Shown here piece by piece: positions 33,570-43,294 of a stretch of DNA of 64,000 bases. The DNA lies in the NCBI GenBank assembly GCA_949293335.1, contig CASFDA010000005.1, forward strand, positions 1-64,000. The letters run 5' to 3'. The notes under the pieces are model-generated. The model saw nothing but the letters and a program-made list of their open reading frames with translations, did no database searches and was not told the DNA's origin. This DNA comes from an uncultured Spirochaetales bacterium. GTDB taxonomy: Bacteria > Spirochaetota > Spirochaetia > Sphaerochaetales > Sphaerochaetaceae. How positions within the stretch are numbered: the stretch's first letter is position 1; each line of letters begins with the position of its first letter. The position numbers and the translations under genes are program-made.

Positions 33570-34853
33570 TCAGGCCGCTGCACTCGCATTTGGAAGGAAT
33601 GTAACGATTCCTGGTACATAGATCATTATAACAACACAAATCACCATTGCAATTACGAAAGGCCATATCTTCTTTGCAACAGACATGACTGGACGTTCGC
33701 CGATGCCAGCTGCTACGAAGAGTGTCATTCCTACAGGAGGAGTGATGAGGCCGATACAGAATGTAATGACCATGAGTGTTCCGAAGTGGATTGGATCCAG
33801 TCCGATACTTAATGCAACCGGTGTGAGGATCGGCGCAAAGATAAGGACCGCAGGAACTGGGTCGAGGAAGCATCCTACAACAAGGAGGACTGCCATTGAG
33901 AGGATCAGGAACAAAGACGGTGTGTCACTGAATGAAGCACATGCTGCTGCGATTGCCTGTGGAAGACCTGCACGAGTGAGGATCCAGCTGAAGAGCTGAG
34001 TTGTAGCAACAATACCGAGAATCTGTCCGATGAGGCCAACAGAGTTATAAAGGCTCTTGATAAGTGCCTTGACTGTGAGCTCACGATAGACAAAGAAACC
34101 GACGATGATTGCATAGAGACAGCTGACAGCAGATGCTTCTGTCGGTGTAAAGAGGCCACTGTAGATACCGCCAAGGATGATCATTGGCGTAAGAAGTGCC
34201 CAGACTGAGTCCTTGAGTGTTACAAAAACATTCTTGAGACTGAACTTGCTTGTCCCGACATATCCCCTCTTCTTGGAAATCACGAGAGTTACGATTGCAA
34301 GGGCAAGAGCGATAAAGAGACCAGGGATTACTCCAGCAAGAAGCATGTCTCCCACGCTGTTTGATGTACAGCAGCTGTAGAGAACCATGAGGATGCTTGG
34401 AGGAATGATCGGGCCAAGTGAACCACCTGCTGCCTGAAGAGCACAAGCGAAGTCCTTGTCATATCCATTGTCGACCATTGCAGGAATCATCATACCGCCG
34501 ATAGCTGCGACACAAGCCGCACCTGAACCTGTCATTGCCGCAAAGAATGCAGATGCAACAACAACAGCAAGTCCGAATCCGCCAGGGAAGTGACCTACTA
34601 GAGAGTTAGCAAATGCAACGATTCTCTTTGAAATACCACCATTCTCCATGAGCGCACCAGCAATAATGAAGAAAGGGATAGCCATAAGAGGAATCGAGTT
34701 GACACCTGCATAAAGCTGAGAAGCGACAATATTCAGAGGAATATTCATGAACAAGACAATGTATGCGATTGCCCCAAGACCCATTGCACCAAGAACAGGT
34801 ACTCCAGTGAAAAGGAGAATCAGAAAGAAAACAAGCATCAATGCACTACTCAT
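33570..34853 (-). CDS. dctM: TRAP transporter large permease (DctM family)
   Basis: 427 aa, about 12 membrane segments. Contains the family patterns IPLMAIPFFIIAGALMENGGISKRIVAFANSLVGHFPGGFGLAVVVASAFFAAMTGSGAACVAAIG (as separate blocks) and GLITPPVGMTLFVAAGI. Couples uptake to the Na+ gradient. 4-nt overlap with dctQ, then dctP 24 nt downstream. Confidence 0.95.
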   Translation of the reverse strand: MSSALMLVFFLILLFTGVPVLGAMGLGAIAYIVLFMNIPLNIVASQLYAGVNSIPLMAIPFFIIAGALMENGGISKRIVAFANSLVGHFPGGFGLAVVVASAFFAAMTGSGAACVAAIGGMMIPAMVDNGYDKDFACALQAAGGSLGPIIPPSILMVLYSCCTSNSVGDMLLAGVIPGLFIALALAIVTLVISKKRGYVGTSKFSLKNVFVTLKDSVWALLTPMIILGGIYSGLFTPTEASAVSCLYAIIVGFFVYRELTVKALIKSLYNSVGLIGQILGIVATTQLFSWILTRAGLPQAIAAACASFSDTPSLFLILSMAVLLVVGCFLDPVPAVLIFAPILTPVALSIGLDPIHFGTLMVITFCIGLITPPVGMTLFVAAGIGERPVMSVAKKIWPFVIAMVICVVIMIYVPGIVTFLPNASAAA

Positions 34854-35344
34854 GCCTCAACCTCCGGATTCTTTAATTTCTTACAGAGCTGAACCAGCTT
34901 ATAGATTGTAGCGACGATCCATGCCGCTGATCCGACGGACATAGCGACAGTCGTGTACCAGACAGGCAATCTCAGGATCGGTGTCGTCTGATTGATTGCT
35001 GCCTGCATCTTGCAGATCTGGATACTGGTAACAAGCAAAACAGTGATGAAGACAAGCATGAGAAGATTCTGGATGATCTGAAGTACAGTCTTGGACTTTC
35101 CATGCAGAGCATCAGTGAGGATCGTGATCTCGATGTGCTTGTTCGTCACACAGGCAATCGCACAGCCGATGAAAATCAGCCATATGAATGTGGTTGTGAA
35201 GACTTCATCAGACCAAGCATACGACCGTTGCAGGATAAAACGTGCGAAAACGATGAAGTTCTCAAGGATGATCCAGCAAAAGACGATCGCAGCAAGAACA
35301 AGTCTGCCGACAGTCAATGCTTTGTCGAAAAAAGGACTTTTCAC
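34850..35344 (-). CDS. dctQ: TRAP transporter small permease (DctQ family)
   Basis: 164 aa with four transmembrane helices. Typical features are FARFILQRSYAWSDEVFTTTFIWLIFIGCAIACVTNKHIEI in the first half. Partner of DctM in the inner membrane. 19 nt downstream of the cyclase gene and overlapping dctM by 4 nt. Confidence 0.9.
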   Translation of the reverse strand: MKSPFFDKALTVGRLVLAAIVFCWIILENFIVFARFILQRSYAWSDEVFTTTFIWLIFIGCAIACVTNKHIEITILTDALHGKSKTVLQIIQNLLMLVFITVLLVTSIQICKMQAAINQTTPILRLPVWYTTVAMSVGSAAWIVATIYKLVQLCKKLKNPEVEA

Positions 35345-35363
35345 ATTTCCCTCCTAAAGTTTT

Positions 35364-36032
35364 TCATACCTTTGCAACGAACCTGACGGGACAACCGTCA
35401 ATGTGTTCAAGTCTCAGAGGCATACAAATAATTTCACAGGTATCTTGTCCAATCTGATCGAAGTTCCATACATACTCGATCAGAAGGGTACCTTTACGTA
35501 GTAGGGCAACGTGTGTCCTTTGCTCTTCCGGACTTACCGGATGATCGAAGATCGGTCTGATTGCATAGTCCTGCGGGAAGTCAAATGCAATCGCATTGAG
35601 GCCGAGTGTTGCAAGATAATCGATCGCATCATCTGACAGATATGGCGCATCGAGCCAGAACTCTCTCGTCATATGGGACTGTTCTTTGTCCCAGTCACTT
35701 CTGAGCAACCAGATTTTCTCCATCTTGCGGCCTTCTGTCGCTTTGATGATCTCGTCTTTTGTGAATGCATGGTTCTTAAGTGAAGATCCTGTCCTCAGAT
35801 CAACTACGGACGCCATGCCGTTGTAATGTTCCAGAGGAAAACAGTTGCTGTCCTCAAGCCCCTTTCCTGAGTGCAGAGGAAAGTCCATGTGTGAAAACCA
35901 GTGTGATCCAAGTGTGAATTTTGTGATCTGCCAGAGTTTCCCGTCATCGAAAGATGAAAATAAGCTTCTCTCAAAGAGTGGATAACGCCAATGCTCTTCA
36001 ATAGGCCATGTGAGGTCTATATACTTTGCCAT
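35364..36032 (-). CDS. cyclase/kynurenine-formamidase-like metal hydrolase
   Basis: 222 aa, PF04199-like. The metal motif is GSHWFSHMDFPLH (family HxGTHxDxPxH; the first part deviates). Other members hydrolyse N-formylkynurenine, isatin or cyclic amides. Starts the cyclase-dctQMP operon, so it probably acts on the TRAP substrate or a related cyclic amide/lactone. Adjacent to the divergent-in-role but co-oriented PrpR-like regulator (121 nt upstream gap). Confidence 0.82.
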   Translation of the reverse strand: MAKYIDLTWPIEEHWRYPLFERSLFSSFDDGKLWQITKFTLGSHWFSHMDFPLHSGKGLEDSNCFPLEHYNGMASVVDLRTGSSLKNHAFTKDEIIKATEGRKMEKIWLLRSDWDKEQSHMTREFWLDAPYLSDDAIDYLATLGLNAIAFDFPQDYAIRPIFDHPVSPEEQRTHVALLRKGTLLIEYVWNFDQIGQDTCEIICMPLRLEHIDGCPVRFVAKV

Positions 36033-36153
36033 GCTATGAGTCTCTCCTTTTTCAAACCTGTCAGATATCTTACCATAACATGTACAGAAAGTTAAGATTT
36101 TATATGGGTTCTGATAATTTTTTACTCAAATTCAGTACTGTAAGAAAATTATC

Positions 36154-38043
36154 CTACTCCGAAGCGAGATTTTTGAGCTTTCTCCATAGCGTAGTACGCG
36201 AAATTCCCTTCATCTTCGCAAATTCTGAAAGTGTTAGTCCGCTTTCGTTAAATTCATTGAAGAGCTCAGCCGGAGATTCCTTCTTTCCATGACTTTCTAC
36301 TGTATTTTCTGTTTGTACATCTTCGATCGTCTCGCTCTCAGGAATATCGATTGAGAGTATCGTCTCATCGGTAATCGGCAGACTTCCATTGAGGACGATT
36401 ATGCGCTCTGCAACATTCCTAAGCTCCCTGATGTTGCCATCCCACTTGTAGCGGTGCAGCAGGGCAAGTGACGATGTGTTTATCTCAGGCATCTGGATAT
36501 GCATGCGCTCTGCATCGAGACGGATGAAGTGCTGGAAAAGGAGATCTATATCCCCTCCCCTCTCCCTCAGTGGCGGAATATGAAGGGCAAGGAGGTTTAT
36601 CCTGTAATACAGGTCTCTTCTGAAAAGGCCTTTCTCTACAAGGTCTGGAATATTCTGGTTCGTGGCGCTCATTATCCTCACATCAACAGGAACGATCTCA
36701 TCCCCGCCGACTTTGCGAATCTCTTTTTCCTGAAGTACCCTCAAGAGTTTTGCCTGAAGATTTAGTGGCATCTCCCCTATCTCGTCAAGGAAGATGGTTC
36801 CACCGTGGGCAAGTTCGAAAAGTCCGCGTTTTCCCCCTTTACGAGCACCTGTGAAAGCCCCATCAGCATAGCCAAAGAGCTCTGACTCCAGAAGCTGTTC
36901 TGAAATCGCAGCACAGTTTATCGCGACAAAAGGGCCATCTGCCCTCTGGCTTGCATTGTGCATGGACTGCACGAAAAGCTCCTTTCCTGTCCCTGTCTCT
37001 CCTGTCAGGAGCACATTGCCCTCCGCCTGGGCATATCTGATCGCTTTGGCTATCAGCTGGCGCATTTTTATATTATCTGCAACGATATCGGAAAAATGAT
37101 AACGGGCCCTGAGTCCCTTTTCCCCGATCTTGTCCCTCACCTTTTTCTCTGTATTGAAGAACTGCTCGACCTTCTGCATCGAAATGAGGATCCCGTCTTC
37201 CTCTTCGCCACCTGAAAATGGAGTCTGGGTGACAAGCATCTCAGTCCCTTTCACCGACTGCACAATATCAAGATTCTCATGATTCTTGATCGTGAGAGAA
37301 GCTACATTGTCAGGGAAGAACTCTGAAAGGGCGTGTCCCACAAGATCTTTTGAAGAAAAGAAGAGAGATGCTGCATCATTTGCCGCAATGATGGTCTGGA
37401 AGCGGTTCACGGCAATCAGAATTGAGGGGATGCTGTTCACGATCGTATTGGTGATCTTCGCCCTGGTCCTCTCCTTGTCGAGGATCATTGCAGCATTTAG
37501 AGCTTCCTTGATCGTCCTTGTGATAGTCACATCACTTGTCATCAGCTGTTCGTACGGGATATTCCTTTTGCCGGCATAGCTTCCGACGGTAAGGCCACCG
37601 ACAATCACCTTGCATCCGCTTTCAAGGAGTTCATCGATCGCGATATTCACGTCATCTTCGTCATGGACTTCCCTGACATCGACATCAAAACCAGTGAGGC
37701 TCTTCAGCACATTCGATCCAGAGATCGTTATATCAGGAAGGATGATCCCGACTTTAACCAGCCCCATCTTCTTTTTTATCTGATAGAGCGCATCAAGGAT
37801 GTCGGTATTGCTCATCGGGATCTCGACTACATGCACATCAGGGCATGCATTACGTACAGCAAGATATGTCATGCCGCGAACGACTACAATATCATATCCC
37901 TTGATCTGATCGATTACCTTCTTGCCGGTTCCATAGGCATATGTAGTGGAGAAATTAACTTCCTTGACCCGGATCCTTCCAATGGCCTTCTCATAATTTT
38001 CCCCTATCCCCGGATACGGGATGACGACAAGAATATTGATCAT
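36154..38043 (-). CDS. PrpR-type sigma-54-dependent transcriptional activator
   Basis: 629 aa from ATG 38043. An N-terminal PrpR_N-like sensor (about 1-190) is followed by a PAS-like domain (about 195-300), then an AAA+ domain with Walker [11 protein letters not shown], the sigma-54 contact loop GAFTGA (in [15 protein letters not shown]), Walker [13 protein letters not shown] and the R-finger region [22 protein letters not shown], and a C-terminal Fis-type HTH ([25 protein letters not shown]). PrpR_N domains bind small carboxylate-derived signals. It is the only such activator in the window and the natural candidate for the sigma-54 promoter at 27685. Confidence 0.93.
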   Translation of the reverse strand: MINILVVIPYPGIGENYEKAIGRIRVKEVNFSTTYAYGTGKKVIDQIKGYDIVVVRGMTYLAVRNACPDVHVVEIPMSNTDILDALYQIKKKMGLVKVGIILPDITISGSNVLKSLTGFDVDVREVHDEDDVNIAIDELLESGCKVIVGGLTVGSYAGKRNIPYEQLMTSDVTITRTIKEALNAAMILDKERTRAKITNTIVNSIPSILIAVNRFQTIIAANDAASLFFSSKDLVGHALSEFFPDNVASLTIKNHENLDIVQSVKGTEMLVTQTPFSGGEEEDGILISMQKVEQFFNTEKKVRDKIGEKGLRARYHFSDIVADNIKMRQLIAKAIRYAQAEGNVLLTGETGTGKELFVQSMHNASQRADGPFVAINCAAISEQLLESELFGYADGAFTGARKGGKRGLFELAHGGTIFLDEIGEMPLNLQAKLLRVLQEKEIRKVGGDEIVPVDVRIMSATNQNIPDLVEKGLFRRDLYYRINLLALHIPPLRERGGDIDLLFQHFIRLDAERMHIQMPEINTSSLALLHRYKWDGNIRELRNVAERIIVLNGSLPITDETILSIDIPESETIEDVQTENTVESHGKKESPAELFNEFNESGLTLSEFAKMKGISRTTLWRKLKNLASE

Positions 38044-38129
38044 GAAATCAATTTTCAACAATTTGGGCGAAGAGGACAAGTGGCAATTCAGACGTTGCAA
38101 CTACCTTGAAAGAAAACTATGATTTCCCT

Positions 38130-38654
38130 ATGCGAATATTTACATACATCCTGTGTTTTGCCTTGGTTATCTTCACTGTCTTCAACTTCATTGCACTGAT
38201 ATCCGCAAAGAAGAGGAAGGCCGTCGGCAACAGATCATATCAGGCAATAATATGGCCTATTGAGCAAAGGCTGCTGAAGTATATGAAGGAACGGGGTCTG
38301 GACTACTCCATAGTCAAGAGAATGATCAACGACAAGGGAGAAGGGATAATCTTTGTATCCGATCCGAAAAACAAGGTCGCGGCAGTCGCGATGTCTGACG
38401 ATACGCTCCACTTCCATTTCTCGGAACTAGAGAATGTCGAGAGGTATTACCAGTTGGAAGGAAAGAAGACAACAGGAGCGATGGTGGTACTCACGGTAGA
38501 CGGAACCGACTACAAATACATGATCGCAAGCAGCAAGTTCAACCCGCGTGGACTTCTGGGAAAGGTCCTCTATGACACTACAGAAGATTTCTACTCAGTT
38601 GTGCACGCGATACTCGAAGATAAGGAGAAGGGAAATGATCAAGAAAAAAAGTGA
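38130..38654 (+). CDS. conserved-looking membrane-anchored protein, unknown function
   Basis: 174 aa from ATG 38130 (a TTG at 38106 is also possible). One N-terminal transmembrane helix (about 5-27, FTYILCFALVIFTVFNFIALI) and a soluble domain of mixed alpha/beta pattern. No motif recognised. Overlaps the cupin gene by 20 nt. Divergent from the PrpR-type regulator with only 86 nt between starts. Confidence 0.6.
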   Translation: MRIFTYILCFALVIFTVFNFIALISAKKRKAVGNRSYQAIIWPIEQRLLKYMKERGLDYSIVKRMINDKGEGIIFVSDPKNKVAAVAMSDDTLHFHFSELENVERYYQLEGKKTTGAMVVLTVDGTDYKYMIASSKFNPRGLLGKVLYDTTEDFYSVVHAILEDKEKGNDQEKK

Positions 38655-38982
38655 GATGAAGATCAATATGATCGAGCACATGAGAGGAGGAGACGGAATT
38701 GCCATCAGGGAGGATATCCTCTCTCAGGACGATATGGCAAAGCATTCTCGCCTGTTCTCACTCTTCACGCTCAAGAAGGGATGCTCTATCGGTGAACATG
38801 AGCACAAAAAAGAAACAGAGTACTATTACATTGTTTCCGGAAAGGGAATTGTGACTGAAAAGGATGGAGAAAGGGTTGCAAATGCAGGTGATGTGGTCAT
38901 CACAGGAGACGGAGAGTCCCATTCAATCAGGAATGAGGAGGATGAGGATCTCGTATTTGTAGCAGTCATCATCCTGGATTGA
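38635..38982 (+). CDS. small cupin-domain protein
   Basis: 115 aa from ATG 38635, chosen for AAGGAGAAGG upstream. Cupin motif 1 CSIGEHEHKKETEYYYIVSGKG has HxH and a Glu; motif 2 NAGDVVITGDGESHSI has the His. Metal-binding beta-barrel protein; members of this size include sugar isomerases, sensors and detoxifying enzymes. Function not predictable. Terminator follows at 39014. Confidence 0.85.
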   Translation: MIKKKSEMKINMIEHMRGGDGIAIREDILSQDDMAKHSRLFSLFTLKKGCSIGEHEHKKETEYYYIVSGKGIVTEKDGERVANAGDVVITGDGESHSIRNEEDEDLVFVAVIILD

Positions 38983-39013
38983 CAGAACACATATATTCGT
39001 CGCAAACGCAAAC

Positions 39014-39043
39014 CACAAGGCAGGGCTTCGGTCCTGCTTTGTG
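39014..39043 (+). terminator. terminator after the cupin gene
   Basis: CACAA-GGCAGG / CCTGC-TTTGTG stem with an inner CTTCGG loop. The following T-rich stretch is short. 39044-39118 holds nothing recognisable. Confidence 0.6.
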
Positions 39044-39118
39044 TTTGATTATCATGTTGATTTAGGGCAAATCTGATCAGTTTGACAACAACATTCACAG
39101 ATACAGGCAAATACTGTA

Positions 39119-39172
39119 AAAAACAACGAGCGGGTGTGACAAAGGATTTTCCTCGTCGCACCTCGCCCGATG
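39119..39172 (-). terminator. terminator after the glycerate kinase gene
   Basis: GGTGTGAC pairs with GTCGCACC (one G-U) around a 14-nt loop, near 39134-39163. The minus-strand flank is GTTGTTTTTT. About 50 nt beyond the stop at 39224. Confidence 0.6.
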
Positions 39173-39223
39173 TAGTGTATCGTGTGGCGATCCATTTCGC
39201 CATCTTGGCAAACTTCTGATTGC

Positions 39224-40360
39224 TTATTTTTCTGTTGCTCTCTGGAACCTGATGAGGTTATCTACAGTGAGTGCAAGATCCTTCTTTGCCCTTGGTCTAG
39301 CCTCGAGGTACGGAACTGCAACCCTGTTGATTGAGAAAATACCGACAACTCCTTCGTTATACGCACCCTCGACAGGATCCTTGATATCTCCAACGAAAGC
39401 GACAACAGGAACGTTCTTCTTCTTCGCCTTCCTGGCAACGCCTATCACGACCTTACCTCTGAGCGACTGGCCATCGATTCTTCCCTCGCCTGTGTAGACA
39501 TAATCGGCACCCTCAAGAAGCTCATCGAAATGCACTGTATTGAGAACTGTCTCGATGCCCATCTGAAGCTCTGACTTGAAGTATGCAGCCATCGCACCAC
39601 CCATGCCACCTGCAGCGCCGGAACCAGGAATCTTCTGGACATCTACTCCTGTCGCTTCCTCGATCTTGGAAGCAAGGTACTTCATCTTACCGTCAAGAAG
39701 CTCAACCATCTTTTCGTCAGCACCCTTCTGCGGGCCGTATACGTAACTTGCACCTTCCTTTCCATAGAAAGGATTGTCAATGTCACACATCGTGATGATC
39801 TCAACACCTTTGAGGCACTCATTGATAGTAGATGTATCTATCTTGTCAACTTCATCAAGATTTCCGCCTGTAGGCACAAAAGCCTCTCCCTTCTTGTTAT
39901 AGAAGGTAACGCCCATGCCTGCCGCTATTCCGCTTCCTCCGTCATTTGTTGCACTTCCGCCAAGTCCGATGATGATCTTCTTTGCTCCACCCTTAGCAGC
40001 TTCAACCATCAGTTCACCTACTCCATATGTAGTTGTAAGGAGCGGATTCTTTCTGTCCTCGACCATAGGAAGTGCTGCCGCAGCAGCCATCTCCACTACG
40101 GCAGTTCCATCTGGAAGGACACCGTAGTAACCATTCACCTTCTCTCCAAAGAACGGTCCTGTCACTTCCTTATATTTCTTCTCTCCTCCCAAAGCCTCGA
40201 GGAACGCATCTACAGATCCCTCGCCGCCATCTGCGACAGGAATAGAGATCACCTCACACTCAGGATAGTACTTGAGCACGACCTCTTTCATGATTCCACA
40301 GACTTCTGCAGATGACATCGTCCCCTTGAATGAATCGGGAATGAGAATAAGCTTCTTCAT
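39224..40360 (-). CDS. glxK: glycerate kinase (type I, GlxK family)
   Basis: 378 aa. N-terminus MKKLILIPDSFKGTMSSAEV, then GGEGSVDAFLEALGG, GLGGSATNDGGSGIAAGMG and PGSGAAGGMGGAMAAYF, the standard GK-I landmarks, with VYTGEGRIDGQSLRGK near the end. Phosphorylates D-glycerate to 2-phosphoglycerate. Its place near the carboxylate transporters suggests it feeds their breakdown products into glycolysis. Own transcript with a terminator after it. Confidence 0.94.
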   Translation of the reverse strand: MKKLILIPDSFKGTMSSAEVCGIMKEVVLKYYPECEVISIPVADGGEGSVDAFLEALGGEKKYKEVTGPFFGEKVNGYYGVLPDGTAVVEMAAAAALPMVEDRKNPLLTTTYGVGELMVEAAKGGAKKIIIGLGGSATNDGGSGIAAGMGVTFYNKKGEAFVPTGGNLDEVDKIDTSTINECLKGVEIITMCDIDNPFYGKEGASYVYGPQKGADEKMVELLDGKMKYLASKIEEATGVDVQKIPGSGAAGGMGGAMAAYFKSELQMGIETVLNTVHFDELLEGADYVYTGEGRIDGQSLRGKVVIGVARKAKKKNVPVVAFVGDIKDPVEGAYNEGVVGIFSINRVAVPYLEARPRAKKDLALTVDNLIRFQRATEK

Positions 40361-40479
40361 TATTCAACCTCTCCTTTGTTTTCTCATTGTTTACGTAGAA
40401 TTATGAGATCCAAAACTTTGTTTGTAAAGTCATAGGGAAGCAGATAAAGTAACCAAAAGCCTAACTATGCCCACCAAAA

Positions 40480-40509
40480 TTGATGCACGTGTAAATTGTA
40501 TGGTATATC
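40480..40509 (+). promoter_or_regulatory. putative promoter of the 40519 gene
   Basis: TTGATG (40480-40485), 18-bp spacer, TATATC (40504-40509); the ATG is 9 nt later and there is no Shine-Dalgarno. Elsewhere in 40361-40518 nothing is recognised. Confidence 0.4.
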
Positions 40510-40518
40510 ATCATATAC

Positions 40519-41124
40519 ATGAAAAGAATATTGACAACTCTTATGATAATCCCGCTCGGACTCGGGTTGCTCTTCGGTGCATCTCCTTCAAGTGCTCAGC
40601 TCTCGAACGAGGAGAGGGCTTTCTATATCAACAATGCACTCAGCATCCAGACAAGGGAGCACACACGGACATCTGTAGACGCATACACTTTGCCCCTCGG
40701 ATACTTTTCAGACTGGACTCTCTATGATGCGAATACATACACAGAAACCAACTGGTATCCTTATCTGGGACCACAGGAGATATCAAAAATCGACTTTTTC
40801 CGCATCACTGGCTATGACGACATCGTAGCCTCGATGGAGAAGGATCTCGAGACACAGAGGGCAATGGTGATCGCTGGGGGGACGCTCATGGGAGCCGGCC
40901 TCATAGGCCTCATCGCAGGCACAATAATGCTTGTATCGATGGAGGACAACATCCTTCCCGGAACTATTACCGCAACGGTCTCTGCGGTGGCTCTTGGAAT
41001 AAGTGTTCCACTTGTAATGTGGCAGCCAGATGACAACATAAGCATCTCATTTGCAGTAAATGCTGCAGACATGTACAACAGGAAGCTTCTCGAAGCGATA
41101 AAAACCGGAAACAATACACGCTAG
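40519..41124 (+). CDS. secreted/membrane protein of unknown function
   Basis: 201 aa. Signal peptide MKRILTTLMIIPLGLGLLFGASPSSA, a hydrophilic part rich in Tyr/Asp, then two hydrophobic segments (about 116-138 and 146-166) flanking a short loop, and a polar C-terminus. No family recognised. Followed 52 nt later by the SIMPL gene, so the two may be co-transcribed and envelope-located. Confidence 0.65.
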   Translation: MKRILTTLMIIPLGLGLLFGASPSSAQLSNEERAFYINNALSIQTREHTRTSVDAYTLPLGYFSDWTLYDANTYTETNWYPYLGPQEISKIDFFRITGYDDIVASMEKDLETQRAMVIAGGTLMGAGLIGLIAGTIMLVSMEDNILPGTITATVSAVALGISVPLVMWQPDDNISISFAVNAADMYNRKLLEAIKTGNNTR

Positions 41125-41176
41125 AAACATTTTCTTTCCATCATTGTGTTCTTCAATTGTGCAAAAGGAGATCATT

Positions 41177-41860
41177 ATGAGACGGATAATCATCTTTACA
41201 CTCGTATTATTTGCTTCCATTTCGCTCTTTGCGGGAACAATTTCAGTCACAGGCAACGCAGAGGTACAGGCAAAACCTGACATAGGAACGTTTTCAGTCA
41301 GTGCAGTGGCAATAGAGGACACGACTATGGCCTCACGCGACAAGACAAGCCAGATGATGAATACTGTCATCTCCATTCTGAAAGATGAGTTCTCGATCGC
41401 GGAAAGCGACCTCAGGACATCGTATATAGATGTCAGACCATATACAAGATACATCGACGGGGAAGAAGAGCTGATCGGACAGCGGGCAAGCCAAACACTT
41501 ACTGTGAAAGTGAGGGACATCGACAAGATCGGTGAAATCTATGACCGCCTGATGAGCATCGACTCGATTGAACTGTCAAGCATAACGCTCGACAAGGAGA
41601 ACAAGGATGAGGAGATGGTACTTGCCATGACAAAGGCGATCGAGAATGCATATCTCAAGGCATCAACATATGCAAGTGCTGCAAATGCTTCATTGGGGAA
41701 AGTCCAGTCGATCACAGACCAGAGCAACAGCTACACTCCTGTCTATAGAGCCAATGTGATGTATGCGGCCGCAGCTTCAGATGAAGGGGCAGCAATAGAG
41801 TACATAGCGGGAGACATTACGCTCAGCGCTACAGTATACGTGACATATGAACTTAATTAA
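41177..41860 (+). CDS. SIMPL-domain (DUF541) secreted protein
   Basis: 227 aa from ATG 41177 (AAAGGAG upstream). Signal peptide MRRIIIFTLVLFASISLFA, then the typical SIMPL start ISVTGNAEVQAKPDIGTFSVS and ASQTLTVKVRDIDKIGEIYDRL. Periplasmic or surface proteins of this family are linked with oxidative stress and envelope functions; biochemistry unclear. Its stop shares the palindrome TTAA with the convergent MATE gene. Confidence 0.88.
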   Translation: MRRIIIFTLVLFASISLFAGTISVTGNAEVQAKPDIGTFSVSAVAIEDTTMASRDKTSQMMNTVISILKDEFSIAESDLRTSYIDVRPYTRYIDGEEELIGQRASQTLTVKVRDIDKIGEIYDRLMSIDSIELSSITLDKENKDEEMVLAMTKAIENAYLKASTYASAANASLGKVQSITDQSNSYTPVYRANVMYAAAASDEGAAIEYIAGDITLSATVYVTYELN

Positions 41861-43194
41861 GTGAGGACAACACCGCTCTTCCATTTTCCCCTGAAATAGA
41901 AAAGGAGGGAAATCGTCATTCCGATTGTCCAGCCGATAGGCCAGGATAGCCAGATGCCAATGACGCCGAGGAAAGAGGAAAAGAGGAAAGAAAGGAACAC
42001 GCGGAGGAAAAGGTCGGCAAATGTCGAAACAAGGAATGGCAGCATCGCACCGCTTCCGCGCAGGACCGCATCCGAAACATCCTTGACAGACACAATGAAA
42101 TAGAACGGGGCGACGATCTTCAGGAAATCCATTCCAACGCCATAGGCTGTCGAAGCTGGATCATCGAGGAAGAAGAACAAAAAGAAGCCGGTGAAGAACT
42201 CGAAGAGTATAACTATCGGCAGGGAGACAAGCCATGATATCTTTATCCCTGCCTTCATACTTTCCCTTATCCTGTCATATTTCCCCGCCCCGAGGTTCTG
42301 AGCCGCAAATGAGGAAATCCCGTTTGCGAATGTTAAAAGGCTCGTGACGACCATGTTGTTGAGTTTTATTGCAGCCGAATATCCTGCTATTACACTGGGG
42401 CCGAAACTATTGATTCTTGCCTGAAGTATTATATTCCCGAAACTGATGAAACACTGTTGCATGATCGAAGGGATCGCAAGGGAAATGAACTTCTTTGTCA
42501 TCGAAAATGAGAAGATCACCCCCTTTTCCTTGCTCCTGATTCCTCTCAGCCGCCTGAAAAGCACAATGTTCGCTATGATTGACGAACAGCCTTGGCAGAG
42601 GAACGTTGCCCAGGCAACACCGTCGACACCCATGGAGAAGAGGGTGACAAAAAGAATGTCAACGAAAATGTTGGAAAGGCTCGATGCCATCAGAAAGAGA
42701 AACGGAGTGCGGCTGTCTCCCATCGCGGAAAATATCCCGGTAGCCAGATTGTAAAAAAAGAGGAAGAAAAGGCCATAGATGTATATATCAAGATACGTGG
42801 CACTCTCCTGATGGATCTCAGGAGGTGTATTTATCAGAAGGAGGAGTGAGTCCGAGAAGAAGAGGCCGAAGATGACAAGCAGAAGAGCGAGGAAGAAGAC
42901 GACAATGTAGGATGTGGAGATCGCACTCTTCATGTCCCCTATCCGCTTTGCGCCGAAATACTGCGAAACGAGTATGCCAGCTCCCATGTTCGCGCCTATT
43001 GCGAACGCGATGAAAATAAGCGTGATCTCATATGAGTTCCCGACAGCGGCGAGCGCGCTTTCTCCGATGAATTTGCCAGCTACGAGCGAATCTGCAATAT
43101 TATACAGTTGCTGGAATACCATCGATCCCAGAATAGGGAGCGTGAACTTGACTAGATTAGCAGTGACATTTCCTTCTGTCAGGTCGTGATTCAT
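41857..43194 (-). CDS. MATE-family multidrug efflux transporter
   Basis: 445 aa from ATG 43194 (GGGGAA upstream). Twelve membrane segments. N-terminal pattern LVKFTLPILGSMVFQQLYNIADSLVAGKFIGESALAAVGN, mid-protein GFGPSVIAGYSAAIKLN-like block and NGISSFAAQNLGAGKYDRI. Exports cationic compounds using Na+ or H+. The longer frame upstream (to 43401) overlaps the divergent tatD gene and lacks MATE features, so it is rejected. Confidence 0.93.
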   Translation of the reverse strand: MNHDLTEGNVTANLVKFTLPILGSMVFQQLYNIADSLVAGKFIGESALAAVGNSYEITLIFIAFAIGANMGAGILVSQYFGAKRIGDMKSAISTSYIVVFFLALLLVIFGLFFSDSLLLLINTPPEIHQESATYLDIYIYGLFFLFFYNLATGIFSAMGDSRTPFLFLMASSLSNIFVDILFVTLFSMGVDGVAWATFLCQGCSSIIANIVLFRRLRGIRSKEKGVIFSFSMTKKFISLAIPSIMQQCFISFGNIILQARINSFGPSVIAGYSAAIKLNNMVVTSLLTFANGISSFAAQNLGAGKYDRIRESMKAGIKISWLVSLPIVILFEFFTGFFLFFFLDDPASTAYGVGMDFLKIVAPFYFIVSVKDVSDAVLRGSGAMLPFLVSTFADLFLRVFLSFLFSSFLGVIGIWLSWPIGWTIGMTISLLFYFRGKWKSGVVLT

Positions 43195-43294
43195 TTTTCT
43201 ATTCCCCGCTTTCCGGCTGAAAGAGATATCACTTACAAAAGCTTTTGAAAAGATCTCTTGAAGAAGAAAGGCCTTTTGAAGAAAAATCTTTTCC

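Noticed and set aside
38081-38099. Plus-strand sequence TGGCAATTCAGACGTTGCA looked like a sigma-54 promoter for the 38130 gene
   Set aside because: The GG to GC spacing is 13, not the required 10.
40457-40474. Minus-strand GG-N10-GC match upstream of the glycerate kinase gene
   Set aside because: The -24 element reads TGGGCA rather than TGGCAC, and no GTTTCAT boxes are nearby; too weak to call.
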